Source: Halanaerobiales bacterium (lineage in GTDB: Bacteria > Bacillota_F > Halanaerobiia > DY22613). Taken from it: a stretch of 63,204 nt of DNA. The stretch lies in contig JAGMES010000010.1 of assembly GCA_023128035.1 (NCBI GenBank), forward strand, positions 1-63,204. The letters are read 5' to 3'. Positions 54,221 to 63,204 of the stretch are shown piece by piece (positions within the stretch are counted from its first letter, which is position 1; every line of letters begins with the position of its first letter). The notes under the pieces are model-generated. The model ran no database searches. It was given only the letters and a program-made list of their open reading frames with translations, and was not told the origin of the DNA. A program made the translations under genes and the position numbers.

Positions 54221-54949
54221 CTAATGCTCTTTTACTTTTCTTTTCTTCCTGATAAATTCCATTACTCGTTCTTCCGATGTATTAATCACCTGCTCTGTTG
54301 GAAAATCAAGTTCTTTTAGTAACTCTTTAACTAAATCCAACTTTCCTACATCAAAGGAAATATGAGAATCACTACCAGCAGAAATCATCAGTCCTGATTT
54401 CAAGCAACTGGCAGCAATTTGTGAACAATTTTCTTGACTACCTTTTCTGCTACCACGAAAACTGCTATTATTAATCTCAAGAATAACATCATTCTCTAAG
54501 GCTGCAGTTACAACTTGTTCTACATCAATTTGGAATCTTGGATTCCCTGGATGAACCACCAGATCTACCAAAGGATTTTTAATAGCATTAATCATAGCCT
54601 TCGTGTTCTCTTCGATACTTTTACCTTCATAACCACACCATGGATGAAAACCAACTAAAACTATATCTAATTTAGCCAAAATTTCTTCTGGGACATCCAA
54701 TTCTCCATTAAATCCCGCAATATTTGTTTCTACTCCCTTTAAGATGCGTACTCCTTCAATCTCTTCAGGCAAAGTAAGAAGATAACGAAAATACTCCAAA
54801 CCTGATGCACCTGGCATATTTGGCCCATGATCTGTAGTTGCCATAATCTTTATCCCATTTATCCTTGCTCCTTCAGCCATTTCCCTCAAAGAACTATAGG
54901 CATGTCCACAACGTATCGTATGAGTATGTAAATCTGCAATAAATTTCAT
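54221..54949 (-). CDS. PHP-domain phosphatase (YcdX-like)
   Basis: A 243-residue PHP hydrolase. Metal motifs: DLHTHTIRCGHAYSSL, ATTDHGPNMPG, GVETNIAG, GFHPWCGYEG, DLVVHPGNPRF and AGSDSHISFDVG. The CGHAYSSL form after HTHT is typical of the YcdX-like branch. Substrate unknown. ATG 54949 follows GGAGG by five bases; an ATG one codon earlier is very close to that site. It lies between the PTS IIC-like gene and nagA in one operon. Paralogue of the protein at 4930-5673. Confidence 0.88.
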   Translation of the reverse strand: MKFIADLHTHTIRCGHAYSSLREMAEGARINGIKIMATTDHGPNMPGASGLEYFRYLLTLPEEIEGVRILKGVETNIAGFNGELDVPEEILAKLDIVLVGFHPWCGYEGKSIEENTKAMINAIKNPLVDLVVHPGNPRFQIDVEQVVTAALENDVILEINNSSFRGSRKGSQENCSQIAASCLKSGLMISAGSDSHISFDVGKLDLVKELLKELDFPTEQVINTSEERVMEFIRKKRKVKEH

Positions 54950-55002
54950 CATATCCTCCTTCAAAGTCGATGTAATAACTACGTTTAACATCTTAAGTTT
55001 AT

Positions 55003-55866
55003 TTAATGCAAATAGCCTCCTTGACTTAGTATAATCCCAGCTACAAAAACTATAAGATAAATTTCTAATGGATTAAATTTCCGAACCACTAGTAAAATAT
55101 TCAATGCCAATAAGCCAGTAAAAACCAACAATGTTGGTTGAGCCAAATCTGGAAGCATAAGATAAATACCACATAAGATTAATCCTAGATTAATCCAACG
55201 TAAAGCAGGTAACTCTCTCGCTTTAAATAGATAATCCAGAAAATAAAAAATTATAACAAATACCAAGGGACCCCAAATAAATGCCCTCATATTCAATATG
55301 CTTCCTACCAAAATTGCTGGAATACCAATAATTATCTTTCTATTAGAGGTTCGATCAATCAATCCCCAGATAGCATAGGCAAAAAAAATCCAGGGAAGCA
55401 CTCCTCCTGCAACAGCAATCTGGTTCAAAAGCTGGGCTGGAATAAATCCAAAAAGCTCTCTGGTAAAGGGCAGTAAGAAAACAATCATTCCACTAACTAC
55501 CACAATACTCAATCCTTTTAACCAATCTTGTAAGGGTTCAATAAGTAAATGTAATCCAATGGCAACCAAAAGAGCAAAAGTCATTGATAAAACTAAGTTA
55601 ATGTTATAAGTCTGTTGATTCAAATAAATCGTTAGTCCTCCAGCAAATAATACCAGATTAAGTCTATGAGTTTTACACATCCGAGCAATTCCAAAGATTA
55701 GTTCCAACATACCTCCAACAACAAGACCTGTTTGCAGATCATTCCAAAACCAACCGACAATTGAAACCAAAACAATAGGATGAAAAATTGGAAATCGCGC
55801 CAAATATAGATCGATAAGTCCCAAAGCAACAAATCCAACCCATAAATAAATCTGATATAAGGTCAA
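55003..55866 (-). CDS. PTS mannose/sorbose-family IIC-like membrane protein
   Basis: About 287 residues with eight to nine predicted helices. The segment HPIVLVSIVGWFWNDLQTGLVVGGMLELIF near 30-60 resembles the IIC signature of the mannose/sorbose PTS (PxVxGxxxGLxxGD.xxGLxxGxxxELI). No IIA, IIB or IID genes are nearby, so it is an orphan channel or a distant relative with another role. TTG at 55866 is preferred because GGAG lies nine bases upstream, while the ATG at 55875 directly abuts it. It begins 25 bases after the second ABC gene and leads to PHP, nagA and glycerate kinase. Confidence 0.62.
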   Translation of the reverse strand: MTLYQIYLWVGFVALGLIDLYLARFPIFHPIVLVSIVGWFWNDLQTGLVVGGMLELIFGIARMCKTHRLNLVLFAGGLTIYLNQQTYNINLVLSMTFALLVAIGLHLLIEPLQDWLKGLSIVVVSGMIVFLLPFTRELFGFIPAQLLNQIAVAGGVLPWIFFAYAIWGLIDRTSNRKIIIGIPAILVGSILNMRAFIWGPLVFVIIFYFLDYLFKARELPALRWINLGLILCGIYLMLPDLAQPTLLVFTGLLALNILLVVRKFNPLEIYLIVFVAGIILSQGGYLH

Positions 55867-55890
55867 CTTTACCATCTCCCAAACTTCAAT

Positions 55891-57699
55891 TCATTGAGTC
55901 AACACATTATCAAATTGATACATGCTACTTTGAAGATTGAACATGCTTGCATATTTGCTTCCATTTTGAATCAATTCTTTATGAGTTCCAAATTCAAGAA
56001 TCCTACCATTATCCAACACAACAATTTTATCAGCAAGCTTTGCAGAGCCTAAACGATGTGTAACAATTATAGCTGTCTTATTTTCAGTCATCTTAGAAAA
56101 TGTATTATAGATTCTAGTTTCTTCATTTGGATCAATGGAAGCAGTTGGTTCATCCAGAATTATTGTATTATGAGATTTATAAATACCTCTTGCTATTGAA
56201 ATTTTCTGCCACTCACCACCTGATAATTCAGCACCCCCAAACTCTCTAGATAATATTGTTTCATAAGAGTTAGTGAATTTATTTAAATCAACTAATAAGT
56301 TTACCATTTCTAGAGACTTATCTATTCGTTGATAATTCACCTCCTCATCCACAGATAGATTGCTTATTGTTACATTGTTGGCAAGACTCAACTTATATCT
56401 TTGAAAATTCTGGAACACAGCTGAAATTTTTGAGAACAAAGAAGTATTCTTTATTTTTCTAATATTCATGCCTCCATACTCTACTAAGCCCTTACTAGGA
56501 GAATATAAGCCAACCATTATTTTGACCAACGTTGATTTTCCTGCTCCATTCTCACCTACTATTGCAATAGTTTCTCCAGGAAGTACTTCTAAATTGATAT
56601 TCTCTAATACGTAATCATCACTATTTGGGTACTTAAAATATACATTTTTTAGAGAAATACCGTGAAGTTTATCATCCAGTTCATAATCACCATGGCGTTC
56701 AGGTAACTCTAAAAATCTAACAAAATTCTTTATACTCCCTAGATTATTACTTAATCTTCCAATATGACTACAGATTATCTCCTCCAGCACTCTGAACATC
56801 ATATCAATCGATATAAATACCGCAAAAAAAGCACCTACTGAAATCTCACCTGATAATAAGGCATTGACAAAAAGGAAAAGTACCCCAATATAGCCTAACA
56901 ACGTTATTGCTTTCATCCCCATTTCTGCTAATCCAGATTTTTTCTCTGCACGCCACATTTTGTTATTATAAAGATTTATTGTCTTGTAGTATAAATCCCT
57001 AAAGTAACTATTAGCTCCCAACATTCTAGTTTCTTTAAAAAATTCCTTATCTACTATACACTTTTCATAATATTCATATTCCCTTCTTAATGGTGCGGAC
57101 TCATCTGCAAGCTTTGAAAAAACCTTTACTCTCAAAAACTGAGTTAAAGCAACTGGTATAAAAATGATTAATAGCGAGATTGCTAAAATTGGTTTAAGAC
57201 TATATAGATAGACTCCCATTATTAATATATAAGGTATATAATAAGTCAATAGAGTAAAGAGAATAAATAGAAAAAAAGTACTATTCATGACCCCTTCTTT
57301 GGCTTTGTTTATATCATCTAAATTTGAAGTGTCTTCGAACAGTAAAGTTTCTAACTTAGATGCTTTTTTGTGTAGAGCACTTCCCATATTCCTCATTATT
57401 CTATTGGCTAAATCTTCACTCATAACATTATGAAATCCATTTAACAACTGATTCAAAACCAAGGCAAAAGCTAGGAAAAAAAGAGCAACAAAGACACTTC
57501 TAAGTGCCACATTTGTCCCCAAAACATTTGAAATAGAATCAAATAGTTTTTGAGTCATTAATGTTGTAAACCCATGAGAGAAACCATGCAGTATTCCGAC
57601 AACAAAGGTTGTTATTAGATATACCGGAGATGCTGAATATGTTAAAGGGAGTATTTTCTTAAAAATTCTATAAAGTGATAGTTCTTTTTTTTGTTTCAT
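55891..57699 (-). CDS. ABC exporter half-transporter (second of a pair)
   Basis: A 602-residue fusion of a six-helix membrane domain (about 1-330) and an ATPase (about 350-595). Walker A GENGAGKST near 380, signature ELSGGEWQKISIARG near 490 and Walker B NTIILDEPTASIDP near 515 are all intact; the switch histidine is in VTHRLGS. It overlaps the first half-transporter by four bases (ATGA), so the pair probably forms a heterodimeric exporter for a peptide, lipid or drug. RBS AGAGGAG precedes ATG 57699. Confidence 0.92.
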   Translation of the reverse strand: MKQKKELSLYRIFKKILPLTYSASPVYLITTFVVGILHGFSHGFTTLMTQKLFDSISNVLGTNVALRSVFVALFFLAFALVLNQLLNGFHNVMSEDLANRIMRNMGSALHKKASKLETLLFEDTSNLDDINKAKEGVMNSTFFLFILFTLLTYYIPYILIMGVYLYSLKPILAISLLIIFIPVALTQFLRVKVFSKLADESAPLRREYEYYEKCIVDKEFFKETRMLGANSYFRDLYYKTINLYNNKMWRAEKKSGLAEMGMKAITLLGYIGVLFLFVNALLSGEISVGAFFAVFISIDMMFRVLEEIICSHIGRLSNNLGSIKNFVRFLELPERHGDYELDDKLHGISLKNVYFKYPNSDDYVLENINLEVLPGETIAIVGENGAGKSTLVKIMVGLYSPSKGLVEYGGMNIRKIKNTSLFSKISAVFQNFQRYKLSLANNVTISNLSVDEEVNYQRIDKSLEMVNLLVDLNKFTNSYETILSREFGGAELSGGEWQKISIARGIYKSHNTIILDEPTASIDPNEETRIYNTFSKMTENKTAIIVTHRLGSAKLADKIVVLDNGRILEFGTHKELIQNGSKYASMFNLQSSMYQFDNVLTQ

Positions 57700-59495
57700 A
57701 AATACCAACTCCTCTGATTCTCAAACATCTGAGCATACAGCCCATTCTTTTTCATCAGTTCTTTATGGGTTCCAATTTCAGTAATATTACCATCCTCGAA
57801 TAATAAAATTTCATCAGCTAGCTTTGTTGATCCAAGTCGGTGACTTATACATATAGTGGTATTGTCTTGCCTCAAATTCTCATATTCTTTATAAATAAGA
57901 CTTTCTCTAATTGGATCTAAAGCAGCAGTTGGCTCATCAAGTATCTTAAGTGGTGCTTTATTAACCAATGATCTAGCAATAGCAATTCTTTGCCATTGAC
58001 CTAAAGACAGGTCAACTCCATATTTCTTAATTTTGCCAAGAGGTGTATTCTCTTTATTTGGCATTTTGTCGACAACTTCTTTGAGATTTAATTGTTTTAA
58101 AGCATCCAGTACTCTTTCGTGATTCTCATCTTGATTAAAACTATTAATATCTCCAAGCGCTATATTATCTTTTACTGAAACAGAATACTTTGCAAAGTCT
58201 TGATAAACAATAGAACACATAGCTTTAATCTCTTGAGAAGTGTATTTTCTTAAACACTTCCCATTAATTAATATTTCACCTTCATAGTTATCATAAAGAC
58301 CTGTAAGTAGTTTTATTACTGTTGTTTTACCAGCTCCATTCGCCCCTACAAAAGCATAATGTTTTCCACTGTTGAGAGTAAAAGAAATCCCTTTTAATAT
58401 ATACATTTCGGTCGCAGGATATTTGAAATATACATTTTTGAATTCTATAGATTCTAATTTAATTAAATCCCTTGACGGTCTTTCTGTAGCAGCAGCGATT
58501 TCTTCAAGCATGCAAAAAGCATTTAAATCTTTTAAATACTCCTTGCTTCGTGATATTTCTTTTAAGCAAAGAGTCAATTGTACTGTTCCCATTTGCACTA
58601 AAACTAATAAATTACTAGTAATTGCCATGAATAATCCAAGAGTCAATTCTCCATTAACTGTTGGTTGAATCAATAGACCAATCATCAATGTCGATATAAG
58701 TGCAGTGAAAATTCCACCTACTTTTGTTTTTGTGAAATATTTTAAATATGCCTTTAATTGTAGCTTCCTTGATATTTCATACTGCTCATTCCAAATTGAA
58801 TTTACTGATTCAGAATAACCAAAAATGGTTCTTTCACAAGCAGAATCTCTTCCAATTAAAATATCTCTTAGATACTCATGTTTTCTGTTATATTTTGAAA
58901 CATCTCTATCAGCTTGATATGTTGTCTGTCCATTTTTTATAGATAAATATACTAATGGAATATTCATAACTATGATTAATACTGCTGCCCACCATATCTT
59001 AGTAGCAATAATAATAACAATACCAACTACCTGAATAATCAAAGAAAGAAAAGTAAGTAAATAAATAAATCCATCCTTAAACACAATTTCCGGTTCTTTA
59101 GAAACTCTAGAAATCAAGTCCCATGTATCGTTATTCTCAATATGATCATACTTTAATGAGGCTCTCTTATCAGTAATGCTCACTCTCAAATTTTCTCGCA
59201 ATGCAAAAATTAACTTAGCTTCAGCAAACTGGCGAATTTGATATGAAAACCATTTATAACCTATGAGTAATATTAATAAACATATTGGTAAAACTATACT
59301 GCTATAAACAGCTTTTTTATTTGCGACTTCAATTGCAATATCAACAAAATTTGCAGTTAAAAGCAACTGGATATTTGGCAACAGTCCATCAATCACCTTT
59401 TGTAATACTATTAATAGGAAAAATAGTTTTGAACTCTCAAAAGGCACTTTAACTAAGCCAGATAAATTAAAATATTTATTTTTCAAAATACTCAT
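57696..59495 (-). CDS. ABC exporter half-transporter (first of a pair)
   Basis: A 599-residue protein with an N-terminal six-helix region and a C-terminal ATPase. Walker A GANGAGKTT near 380; signature DLSLGQWQRIAIARSL near 490, with LSLGQ in place of LSGGQ; Walker B PLKILDEPTAALDP; switch region ISHRLGS. Asymmetric signatures between the two halves suggest a heterodimer. AGGAGG is eight bases before ATG 59495. Upstream, AGGAAAA-N14-GAAGTA resembles a sigma-H promoter with one mismatch. No substrate gene is adjacent; export of the NRPS product is possible but unsupported by position. Confidence 0.9.
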   Translation of the reverse strand: MSILKNKYFNLSGLVKVPFESSKLFFLLIVLQKVIDGLLPNIQLLLTANFVDIAIEVANKKAVYSSIVLPICLLILLIGYKWFSYQIRQFAEAKLIFALRENLRVSITDKRASLKYDHIENNDTWDLISRVSKEPEIVFKDGFIYLLTFLSLIIQVVGIVIIIATKIWWAAVLIIVMNIPLVYLSIKNGQTTYQADRDVSKYNRKHEYLRDILIGRDSACERTIFGYSESVNSIWNEQYEISRKLQLKAYLKYFTKTKVGGIFTALISTLMIGLLIQPTVNGELTLGLFMAITSNLLVLVQMGTVQLTLCLKEISRSKEYLKDLNAFCMLEEIAAATERPSRDLIKLESIEFKNVYFKYPATEMYILKGISFTLNSGKHYAFVGANGAGKTTVIKLLTGLYDNYEGEILINGKCLRKYTSQEIKAMCSIVYQDFAKYSVSVKDNIALGDINSFNQDENHERVLDALKQLNLKEVVDKMPNKENTPLGKIKKYGVDLSLGQWQRIAIARSLVNKAPLKILDEPTAALDPIRESLIYKEYENLRQDNTTICISHRLGSTKLADEILLFEDGNITEIGTHKELMKKNGLYAQMFENQRSWYL

Positions 59496-59641
59496 CCTCA
59501 CACTCCTCCTAAAAGGTTTAAAGCTAAGATATTATTTACAGTTACTTCTCTGAAAGTTTTGATTTTCCTCTACATAAACCTTTTTAAAATTTATTTTTAC
59601 AATTTTCAATGGTTTTCGGTATCTTTCTCCCCCAACAATCA

Positions 59642-59679
59642 AGCAAGGACTTCTGGCTACAATCCCAGAAGTCCTTGCT
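59642..59679. repeat. 15-bp hairpin and G/C-richer segment, possible mobile-element remnant
   Basis: Perfect arms AGCAAGGACTTCTGG (59642-59656) and its complement (59665-59679). No T-run follows on either strand, so it is not a normal terminator. The next 80 bases contain CTCGAAACG and CGAACAGACGC, unlike the A/T-rich surroundings. The 460-base gap 59496-59955 holds this, the remnant at 59803-59943, and otherwise nothing I can name. Confidence 0.4.
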
Positions 59680-59802
59680 ATTCATATGTTATGGCGGAGA
59701 AGGACAACTCCAAACTCGAAACGTTTTTGAGCGTCTGTTCGCTTTCGATTTTTGTGAAGTATGTTTTTGAGAGCTTTAGTTGTTACTTACTATTTGTGGA
59801 GA

Positions 59803-59943
59803 TTACATAAGTATCATTAAACTATTTCCATATTGATCAGTAATTACTGAACTATTGCAAATCCAAATCGCACCTCCATGGTTAGTTGCAAGATTATTTT
59901 CAAAAATATTATCTGTAGTTTGAATAGAGGATTTACCACAATA
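59803..59943 (-). pseudogene. Fragment of a beta-helix (polymorphic membrane protein-type) repeat protein
   Basis: A 46-codon minus-strand frame without a start site reads NIFENNLATNHGGAI in its middle. This is the FxxNxAxxxGGAI pattern of Pmp-type and pectate-lyase-like right-handed beta-helix repeats. It lacks a signal sequence and the rest of the solenoid. It is most likely the decayed end of a surface-protein gene, left between the ABC and defence operons. Confidence 0.5.
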
Positions 59944-59955
59944 TTATCAATACCT

Positions 59956-60783
59956 TTATTTGTTCATTGAAGTATAGGCTGCGAAGATTCTTTTTACAGT
60001 CATTCTTTTTTGCTTTTTACTCAAAGAATGGAAGTAGTCAATAAATATATCATCTAATACATTTTTATAATTATTATTTACTGGGTTTATAGCAGACTTT
60101 TTTGCGAGCTTTCTAAATGACTCATTTTCTACATCATTATGTAAGTCAGTTATTATTTGATCAAGAATATTTAAATTTCGTTTATTTAATTTAAATCTTT
60201 TAATGTGCAGCTCTATACTTCTTTTTACATCGTCATCATAACCGTATTCTGTACTAGGAGTAAATCTCTTTTCTAATACATCATATTGTATCTTTAACGG
60301 AAAGCCTGTCCTTGTTTCATATGTTCCCCCAGGCTGAATTATTATATTATTTATATCTACATATTTATCAAGAGCTTCTTCGAATTCAATACATTTATAT
60401 GAACACTCTTTTTTTCTACATTCATCATAGTCTATATTTAGAAATTCTTTATTTAAAAATGTAAGTTTTTCACTTTTATACTTATTACAATCTGGACAAG
60501 ATACAGAAAAATTAAACTTACACTCTCTTAAAAATTTAAATTCTTGTTTATCTTGCTTTTTTTCTATTGAATGTTCTTTTTCAAAAGTACCAACAATATC
60601 ATGTCTCGTTCCACCACTTAAATCTATCCCGCAATACATACATCTATAATCTGATGACTCTAATAAACTGGTAAATAATTTTTTGCTATATTTATTTTTA
60701 TTATAATACATTACATTTTTACTGGGATATTCTACATTACTATACGAAGTAGGGAAATTTAATAATATTTTAATACTAGTCAT
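59956..60783 (-). CDS. HNH-type endonuclease, third gene of a DUF262-ATPase-HNH operon
   Basis: A 275-residue protein with an HNH nuclease core: CMYCG near 48, FEKEHSIEKK near 67-76 and SCPDCNKYKSEKL near 94-106. The two CxxC pairs bind structural zinc and the EH pair with NKxKSxK forms the beta-beta-alpha metal active site. The C-terminal half is helical and unrecognised. It overlaps the ATPase gene by eight bases, with AGAGGAG before the ATG. ATPase-HNH pairs of this sort occur in Septu-type defence systems. Here it is expected to be the effector. Confidence 0.82.
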   Translation of the reverse strand: MTSIKILLNFPTSYSNVEYPSKNVMYYNKNKYSKKLFTSLLESSDYRCMYCGIDLSGGTRHDIVGTFEKEHSIEKKQDKQEFKFLRECKFNFSVSCPDCNKYKSEKLTFLNKEFLNIDYDECRKKECSYKCIEFEEALDKYVDINNIIIQPGGTYETRTGFPLKIQYDVLEKRFTPSTEYGYDDDVKRSIELHIKRFKLNKRNLNILDQIITDLHNDVENESFRKLAKKSAINPVNNNYKNVLDDIFIDYFHSLSKKQKRMTVKRIFAAYTSMNK

Positions 60784-61747
60784 CTAACTTAATCTCCTCT
60801 AAAATTATATCTTTAATGCTTTTTTCTTTTTGACTCAACCTTTCTGCATGTATGAGATATTTTTTATCTTCACTTGTTAAATCTATATCATTAAACACCT
60901 TCATATATAATTGTTCCATTTTAGAAATGCCTGTATTTCTCTCTATATAACTATTGAATACTTCTCGATTAATATATTCAAGATTTCCTAAATCTCTAGA
61001 GTCCAATATTTTGTACGAATAACTATCCCCATCTAAAACAATTATTTTTGTATTTTCAAGTTCTTCGAAAAATGTTAATGAATGTACCGTAGTTATAATT
61101 TTAATTTCTGGAAATATATCATTTAATTTATTTATAATTGTTCGACTCATTTTATTATCTAAATGTTCATCAATCTCATCAATCACTACTATTTTGACAT
61201 CATATTTAGTGGCATAATATATTTCAATAAAAATTCTTAACAGAGCCTGATATCCACTTGATGCAACAACTTCCTCTTGATTCATAGTAAAAACAATTTC
61301 ATTTTTATCAGAAATAAGTTCTATCCCCACATTAAAATCTGATAAAAATTCTTTTAATAATTTATGAAATTGCTTATCCTCTAGACTATTTATTAGGAAT
61401 TGAAAAGAATAATAAGCTCCTGCATTATGTTCACCACCAGCAAAGACATCTATTTTATTAAAATATTTAGTGTTTACTCTCCTATTTAAAATATCTCTTG
61501 GTTTACCAAGGTAAATAGATAATTCATTTTCATCAAAATTAGGGAACGCTTCACTATTAAAAATTACCCTATTAACAGTATCTATAAAGTAACATGGGTT
61601 ATTCCTTTCTAAATACTCATTTAATATTGCTATTAAGGCATCTGATTTCCCAGACATATTTTTACCAGTTATACATACATGATAGTTATTATCTATAGAT
61701 TTAATCGCTATTTTCTTAATTTCATTAATATAATCTTTATACATCAT
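60776..61747 (-). CDS. ABC/OLD-type ATPase, second gene of a DUF262-ATPase-HNH operon
   Basis: A 323-residue ATPase without membrane segments. Walker A GKNMSGKSDAL near 28-38; signature-like ASSGYQALLRIF near 170; Walker B IVVIDEIDEHLD near 195-206; TTVHSLTFFEEL (switch histidine) near 220. This resembles the compact ATPases of nuclease defence systems (OLD, PtuA, GajA classes), but there is no TOPRIM domain. ATG 61747 has AGGTG six bases upstream. It overlaps both neighbours by 8-11 bases, so the three products are made together. Confidence 0.83.
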   Translation of the reverse strand: MMYKDYINEIKKIAIKSIDNNYHVCITGKNMSGKSDALIAILNEYLERNNPCYFIDTVNRVIFNSEAFPNFDENELSIYLGKPRDILNRRVNTKYFNKIDVFAGGEHNAGAYYSFQFLINSLEDKQFHKLLKEFLSDFNVGIELISDKNEIVFTMNQEEVVASSGYQALLRIFIEIYYATKYDVKIVVIDEIDEHLDNKMSRTIINKLNDIFPEIKIITTVHSLTFFEELENTKIIVLDGDSYSYKILDSRDLGNLEYINREVFNSYIERNTGISKMEQLYMKVFNDIDLTSEDKKYLIHAERLSQKEKSIKDIILEEIKLDD

Positions 61748-63041
61748 TATATTCACCTGACTCTTTTATTATATTTATGGCCTGTAATATTCTTTTAAAT
61801 ATTTCTCTCTTGGTGGAATTATTCGTAGAATTTAATTCCTTTGACAATTCCTTATAAGTAATCTTAAAATTTTCATTTAATATTCCTAATTTAGATGCAG
61901 CAACAAAGAAAGCCTCAAGATTCAAATATTTAATATAATCTTCAGTTTCAGGAAAGTTACTTATACCCTCAACAAAATATTTAAGTTTAGCTACTTCACT
62001 ATCAACTTCATTACTACGTTCATCTGAGGAATACTCCTTTGAATATTTATCCACCAAAGCGGAATAAGTAGAGAATTTCTCTAATATTAAAATTTCTTTA
62101 ACTTCTTCTAGACTAAATTTATTTACATTGAAATTATTTTCAACATAATCTAACAATTCTTCTCTTGAACTTATCTTTATATATTTATCTAAAGCTAATA
62201 ATTTCAATAAAAATTCAACATTTCTATGTCTATTATCATCCTCTTTTTTAATTTCTATCCAAGCATTATTATTTTCATGGAAACCATTTATTTTTTCGTA
62301 TAATTTACTACCAAAATATATACCATTTCTAATTTCTTGATTTGTTAAAGGACTCCCAGCACTATTTAATAATCTAAAAATATCTGTGTAGACTGAATAA
62401 AAGGCATCATCATTATCATTATCAAAATCATCATCATTTTTATTTTTAACTGATACAACACCAAAATCCAAAGACTTATTATTGAATTCTAATTTCTCTT
62501 TTTCTGTAAAATTACTATATGTAAATATTCTACTTTCCTTATCGCGTGTATCTAACTTAAAGTCTTTAAACCTCAATCCATATTTATTTAAATCTTTTTT
62601 TACATTTTCTTCAGTTTTCTTTGTTTCAGCATTATGATATTTGTCAACTAGTTCACTTATATCTTTAAAATCATAATAATGTCTTCTATTTTTAGATGTA
62701 GGAAAAATTCCCTTAACAAAAAAGAATAAACTTGTGATTCGTTGTTGACCATCTATTATTGTATATTTACCGTCTTTAGGATTAGAATACATATATAATC
62801 GTGGTATGGGTATATCTTTTAATAGTGATACAATTAAAGCAACCACTTGTTTTTCTTCCCAAACATAATTTCTCTGATATTTTGGTATTAAATATCGTCC
62901 CGACTCCATTCTGCTTATTATAGTATCTATAGGAGTAGGTAGACTTTGATATGTAATGTTAGAATCCATCAATTTTTCAACATTTACATATTCAATATTT
63001 CTATTTACATATTCATTATTATCTTTCGTTGTGTTTTCCAT
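61737..63041 (-). CDS. DUF262 (GmrSD/ParB-like) protein, first gene of a DUF262-ATPase-HNH operon
   Basis: A 434-residue protein with an N-terminal DUF262 domain: LIPKYQRNYVWEEKQ near 53-67 and YTIIDGQQRITSLF near 92-105. DUF262 occurs in GmrSD-type modification-dependent nucleases and may bind or hydrolyse nucleotides. The second half is helical with LNSAGSPLTNQEIRNGIYF near 230, also typical of the family. It has no fused DUF1524 (HNH) domain; instead the nuclease is a separate gene two positions downstream. AAGGGTGTG precedes the ATG. The 163 bases upstream contain no clear promoter, and the window ends there. Confidence 0.85.
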   Translation of the reverse strand: MENTTKDNNEYVNRNIEYVNVEKLMDSNITYQSLPTPIDTIISRMESGRYLIPKYQRNYVWEEKQVVALIVSLLKDIPIPRLYMYSNPKDGKYTIIDGQQRITSLFFFVKGIFPTSKNRRHYYDFKDISELVDKYHNAETKKTEENVKKDLNKYGLRFKDFKLDTRDKESRIFTYSNFTEKEKLEFNNKSLDFGVVSVKNKNDDDFDNDNDDAFYSVYTDIFRLLNSAGSPLTNQEIRNGIYFGSKLYEKINGFHENNNAWIEIKKEDDNRHRNVEFLLKLLALDKYIKISSREELLDYVENNFNVNKFSLEEVKEILILEKFSTYSALVDKYSKEYSSDERSNEVDSEVAKLKYFVEGISNFPETEDYIKYLNLEAFFVAASKLGILNENFKITYKELSKELNSTNNSTKREIFKRILQAINIIKESGEYNDV

Positions 63042-63204
63042 AATTTCACACCCTTTTTAGTAATATTTACTTTTAAATAGACATTTTATAAATCTTCATA
63101 TATGTAATAGTTATGTTTTAAAAAGTAAAGATTAATACTTTTCAATACTACTATAATTATTTTTTTTATTAAATGATTCGACCACAAAAAGTATTTTAGT
63201 CGCA

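Noticed and set aside
59559..59810. Plus-strand frame of 83 codons in the gap before the HNH gene
   Set aside because: No ribosome binding site, low-complexity start, and it crosses the hairpin and the minus-strand beta-helix fragment.

Overview
The window looks like chromosomal DNA of a low-GC, spore-forming, anaerobe-type Firmicute. It has an alpha/beta-type small acid-soluble spore protein, a RapZ-YvcK-WhiA cluster, strong AAGGAGG-type ribosome binding sites, three promoters of the sigma-H form, and no rRNA, tRNA or CRISPR. Paired HflK/HflC-type proteins and a very acidic surface lipoprotein would fit a Halanaerobiales-like lineage, but that placement is inference. Nearly all genes read on the minus strand.

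Layout. 1-5.7 kb: core block PHP phosphatase, rapZ, yvcK, whiA, rpoN, with IS200/IS605-like right ends closing whiA and rpoN. 5.8-6.1 kb: SASP gene (+) and a strong two-way terminator. 6.1-11.7 kb: one operon of three SPFH (HflK/HflC-type) proteins plus a CPC-type P-type ATPase. 11.8-14.9 kb: autoregulated GntR-ABC transporter-DUF4097 operon. 15-22.3 kb: cupin, five-repeat lipoprotein, GNAT-NUDIX pair and a McrB-McrC restriction pair; the last three units each have a sigma-H-like promoter. 22.4-33.9 kb: two NRPS genes, C(half)-A-T-E-C-A-T-R and A-T-R, each with its own promoter; two of the three adenylation domains carry the classical phenylalanine code. 34-42 kb: type I restriction operon (single-TRD S protein, M, truncated DinD, two-TRD S, R, YgjP-like metallopeptidase). 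42.2-44.2 kb: MFS transporter and a thioredoxin/GNAT-like protein. 44.5-46.8 kb: XRE pseudogene, XRE regulator, and a TPR protein followed by a short exported peptide, resembling a Rap-Phr pair. 46.9-49.9 kb: split methionine synthase. 50.1-51.8 kb: GGDEF/HD-GYP protein and a membrane protein. 51.9-59.5 kb: two ABC half-exporters, a PTS IIC-like protein, PHP phosphatase, NagA and glycerate kinase. 59.5-63.2 kb: a gene remnant, then a DUF262-ATPase-HNH three-gene operon that looks like a defence system.

Themes. Three DNA-defence modules (McrBC, type I, DUF262/ATPase/HNH) flank or lie near the NRPS locus, so 19-63 kb behaves as an accessory region. The most promising leads are the sigma-H-like promoters in front of McrBC and its neighbours, the NRPS pair predicted to make a D-Phe-Phe aldehyde or pyrazinone, the TPR/peptide pair, the three-gene nuclease operon, and the SPFH/ATPase operon. 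All functions were assigned by reading motifs; no database search was possible.
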